From Elusimicrobia bacterium GWA2_66_18 (GTDB lineage Bacteria; Elusimicrobiota; Elusimicrobia; UBA1565; UBA9628), in assembly GCA_001799675.1 (NCBI GenBank), contig MGTX01000022.1:1-64000 (forward strand): a DNA stretch of 64,000 bases. The letters are read 5' to 3'. Shown piece after piece: positions 62,181 to 64,000 of this stretch. The translations under genes were made by a program, and so were the position numbers. The first letter of the stretch is position 1; every line of letters starts with the position of its first letter. A model generated the notes under the pieces. That model was given only the letters and a program-made list of their open reading frames with translations. It made no database searches and had not been told where the DNA came from.

Positions 62181-62233
62181 CCGAGCATAAGCGAGGAAAT
62201 GGTCGCGTCGATCTCCGTGGGAGGCGACCATGA
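62177..62233 (+). CDS. 18-codon leader peptide frame before HPr
   Basis: GTG at 62177 overlaps the EIID stop and opens a frame encoding [18 protein letters not shown], whose TGA overlaps the ATG of HPr (ATGA at 62230-62233). An almost identical frame precedes EI. Its very basic sequence, conserved twin and double coupling suggest a real leader peptide or a structured coupling element; expression is unproven. Confidence 0.5.
   Translation: MTEHKRGNGRVDLRGRRP
62178..62233 (+). repeat. 56-bp direct repeat, copy 1 (upstream of HPr)
   Basis: It matches 62512-62567 at 54 of 56 positions. Inside, ATGGTCGC and GCGACCAT form 8-base inverted arms that would pair the HPr start codon region and enclose its Shine-Dalgarno (GGGAGG). 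Confidence 0.9.
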
Positions 62234-62496
62234 CCGAGAAAGTTTTCACCATCAAGAATCGCCTCGGCCTGCACGCGCGACCGGCGGCGCTGTTTGTACA
62301 GGAGGCCGCCAAGTTCAAGAGCCACATCCTCGTCGTCAAGGATGGGCTCGAGGTCAACGGCAAGAGCGTCATGGGCCTCATGCTCCTGGCCGCCGAGGGG
62401 GGATCCAAGCTCACGGTCAAGGCCGATGGCCCGGACGAAGCCCAGGCAATCGAGGCGATCGTGAAGATTTTTGATCGGAAGTTCGATGAAGACTAG
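62230..62496 (+). CDS. ptsH: Phosphocarrier protein HPr
   Basis: HPr carries phosphate from EI to the EIIA proteins. The product has 88 residues. RLGLHARPAALFVQEA holds the phosphorylated His15; VNGKSVMGLMLLA contains Ser46, the HprK target, consistent with hprK upstream. GGGAGG lies six bases before the ATG but within the hairpin of the 56-bp element. It begins MTEKV, similar to the leader peptide's MTEHK, suggesting that the leader arose by duplicating this start. Confidence 0.96.
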   Translation: MTEKVFTIKNRLGLHARPAALFVQEAAKFKSHILVVKDGLEVNGKSVMGLMLLAAEGGSKLTVKADGPDEAQAIEAIVKIFDRKFDED

Positions 62497-62510
62497 GCCG
62501 AGAGGCGACC

Positions 62511-62567
62511 ATGACCGAGCATAAGCGAGGAAATGGTCGCGTCGATCGTCGTGGGAGGCGACCATGA
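62511..62567 (+). CDS. 18-codon leader peptide frame before EI
   Basis: GAGGCGACC precedes ATG at 62511; the frame encodes [18 protein letters not shown] and its TGA overlaps the EI start (ATGA at 62564-62567). It differs from the copy before HPr in one residue (Arg for Leu at position 13) and in the ATG start. It has a better Shine-Dalgarno than the first copy. Confidence 0.55.
   Translation: MTEHKRGNGRVDRRGRRP
62512..62567 (+). repeat. 56-bp direct repeat, copy 2 (upstream of EI)
   Basis: Near-identical to 62178-62233, with the same ATGGTCGC/GCGACCAT inverted arms around the EI start. The preceding GAGGCGACCATGACCGAG (62502-62519) also matches the HPr start region. Confidence 0.9.
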
Positions 62568-64000
62568 TCGTCATCAAAGGAGTCGCGGCCAGCCCCGGCA
62601 TCGCCATCGGCAAGGCCTATGTGGTCGAGGATGAGGACATCGTCGTCGAGCGCGTGGAGATCGGCCGCTCCAAGATTAAGGATGAGGTCCGCCGCTTCAA
62701 ACAGGCGCAGAAGGCCACGCTGCGCGACCTCGATGCCGCCGAGCAGAAGGTCCTGAAGGTCCTGGGCAAGCAGCACGCCAAGCTTATCGACGCGCACCGC
62801 CTCATCCTCAAGGACGCCCTCATCACCTCGGACGTGCCCAAGCGCATCGTGACGGAGGGGGTCAACGCGGAGTTCGCCCTTTCCGAGGCCCTGGAACTCG
62901 TCAACCGGCAGTTCGAGAAGATGGACGACGAGTTTTTCCGGGAGCGACGACACGACCTCTTCGACGTCGGCAAGCGCTTGCTCCTGCACCTCATGAAGCG
63001 GCAGAAACGCAGCTTGGCTGAGATCGACCACGAATGCGTGCTCATCGTGCGCAACCTCCTGCCCTCGGACACTCTGGGTCTCAAGGAGACCAAGATTCTG
63101 GGCTTTGCGACCGACTTGGGCGGAAAGACCTCGCACACGGCCATCCTGGCGCAGAGCCTGGAGATCCCCGCCGTGGTCGGCCTCTCGGACGTCAGCCGCC
63201 GCATCAAGACCGGCGACATGGTCATCCTCGACGGTGAGCAGGGCATGGTCATCATCAACCCCAGCTCCGAGACCGTCGCCAAGTACCAGAAGGTCCAGGA
63301 ACGGACCGCGGCCGAAGACCGTTCGCTCGAGAACTTAAAGGGGCTGCCCACCGTCACAGCCGACGGACGGGCCTTCCGGCTCGAGGTGAACCTGGATTCC
63401 CTAGAGGAACTTAAGAACGTCATCGCGCTCCAGGCCGACGGTATCGGGCTCTTCCGCACCGAGTCCCTCTTCCTGAACCGGACCGAAGCGCCGGGCGAGG
63501 ACGAGCAGAGCAAGGTCTACAGCGCCGTGGTCAAGGCTATGGATGGTCGCGAGGTCATCATCCGCACCGCCGACATCGGCGGCGACCGCCTCCCCCACAT
63601 CGGCATCGAGGGTCTCAAGAGCGAGACGAATCCCTTCATGGGCCTGCGCGGCGTGAGGCTCTTCCTGCGCCATCTCGACCTCTTTAAGACCCAATTGCGC
63701 GCGGTCCTGCGCTCCTCTCTGAAAGGCAAGGTCCGGGTCATGATCCCGATGGTCTCCTCGGTCGGCGAGGTCCTCGCCACGAAGAGGCTCCTCGACCAGG
63801 CCCAGGCGGAGTTGGCGGCCGAGGGCGTGGAGTTCAAGGAGGACATCGAGTTCGGCATCATGGTCGAGATACCCTCGGCCGCCATCCAACTCGACGCCTT
63901 CCTCCCCCACGTGGACTTCGTCTCCATAGGCACCAACGACCTCATCCAGTATGTGCTGGCCGTCGATCGAGTCAACGAACATGTCACGCATCTCTACGAC
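62564..64000 (+). CDS. ptsI: PTS enzyme I (3' end outside the window)
   Basis: EI autophosphorylates from phosphoenolpyruvate and passes phosphate to HPr. The frame is open to the window end: 479 of about 570-590 codons. [17 protein letters not shown] is the classic N-terminus; [12 protein letters not shown] holds the active His191; [35 protein letters not shown] and [12 protein letters not shown] are the PEP-binding motifs. The catalytic Cys region near the C-terminus is not included. GGGAGG precedes the ATG within the 56-bp repeat. Confidence 0.96.
   Translation, partial: MIVIKGVAASPGIAIGKAYVVEDEDIVVERVEIGRSKIKDEVRRFKQAQKATLRDLDAAEQKVLKVLGKQHAKLIDAHRLILKDALITSDVPKRIVTEGVNAEFALSEALELVNRQFEKMDDEFFRERRHDLFDVGKRLLLHLMKRQKRSLAEIDHECVLIVRNLLPSDTLGLKETKILGFATDLGGKTSHTAILAQSLEIPAVVGLSDVSRRIKTGDMVILDGEQGMVIINPSSETVAKYQKVQERTAAEDRSLENLKGLPTVTADGRAFRLEVNLDSLEELKNVIALQADGIGLFRTESLFLNRTEAPGEDEQSKVYSAVVKAMDGREVIIRTADIGGDRLPHIGIEGLKSETNPFMGLRGVRLFLRHLDLFKTQLRAVLRSSLKGKVRVMIPMVSSVGEVLATKRLLDQAQAELAAEGVEFKEDIEFGIMVEIPSAAIQLDAFLPHVDFVSIGTNDLIQYVLAVDRVNEHVTHLYD

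Overview
The window reads as a chromosomal segment of a G+C-rich Gram-negative bacterium. It has an outer-membrane beta-barrel, lipoprotein signal sequences with Lgt, and many Sec-exported proteins. It carries the chromosomal replication and segregation core (dnaA, dnaN, a dciA-like gene, gyrB, gyrA, parA, parB) and a mannose-type PTS linked to HPr kinase and rapZ. Coding density is very high, with many 4-base ATGA/GTGA overlaps, and no spacer exceeds about 200 bases. The lineage cannot be fixed from sequence alone. The mixture (multiheme cytochromes, hpf-hprK-rapZ-PTS order, eukaryotic-type AdoMet decarboxylase, deoxyhypusine-synthase-like gene) fits poorly studied phyla such as Elusimicrobiota, or Desulfobacterota-like groups; this is a low-confidence guess.

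Layout. 1-7.5 kb: coaD, a lipoprotein and two peptidases in one overlapping run; then lgt and a cyclopropane-fatty-acid-synthase-type methyltransferase; Hsp20; a Cys-rich mini protein. 7.5-14.8 kb: a transketolase-like enzyme, divergent from a GNAT-LuxE-LuxC/PaaK operon that looks like a fatty-acyl reductase system without luciferase; then a CAT-anticodon tRNA. 14.9-28.9 kb: hemA and a large extracellular-electron-transfer-like locus. It holds a tetraheme cytochrome, a histidine kinase with a periplasmic heme-c motif, and a sigma-54 response regulator that runs in frame into an 11-heme cytochrome. Two NHL propellers, two duplicated tetraheme cytochromes, a domesticated transposase DNA-binding domain, another 11-heme cytochrome, a beta-barrel and an OB-fold protein follow. 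Sigma-54-type promoters and a shared dyad suggest the two-component pair controls the locus. 28.9-39.8 kb: rmlA, several uncharacterised proteins, tatD, an SDR, a degenerate HAD protein, then a polyamine-flavoured set (deoxyhypusine-synthase-like, agmatinase-like, glutamine-synthetase-like). 40.0-45.2 kb: parAB, asd and secreted proteins.

45.2-57.4 kb, all on the minus strand: speE, eukaryotic-type speD, mazG, serS, gyrA, gyrB, dciA-like, dnaN, dnaA. DnaA boxes lie on both sides of dnaA and an AT-rich tract lies upstream of it, which suggests a bipartite oriC near 55.9-57.4 kb. To its right all genes are on the plus strand: hpf, hprK, rapZ, PTS EIIA/B/C/D, HPr and EI (cut by the window end). 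HPr and EI are each preceded by a near-identical 56-bp element that encodes an 18-codon leader peptide ending across the start codon.

Several promoters have a TANNNT -10 box only 5-9 bases before an ATG that lacks a Shine-Dalgarno sequence, suggesting leaderless transcripts beside ordinary SD-led genes.
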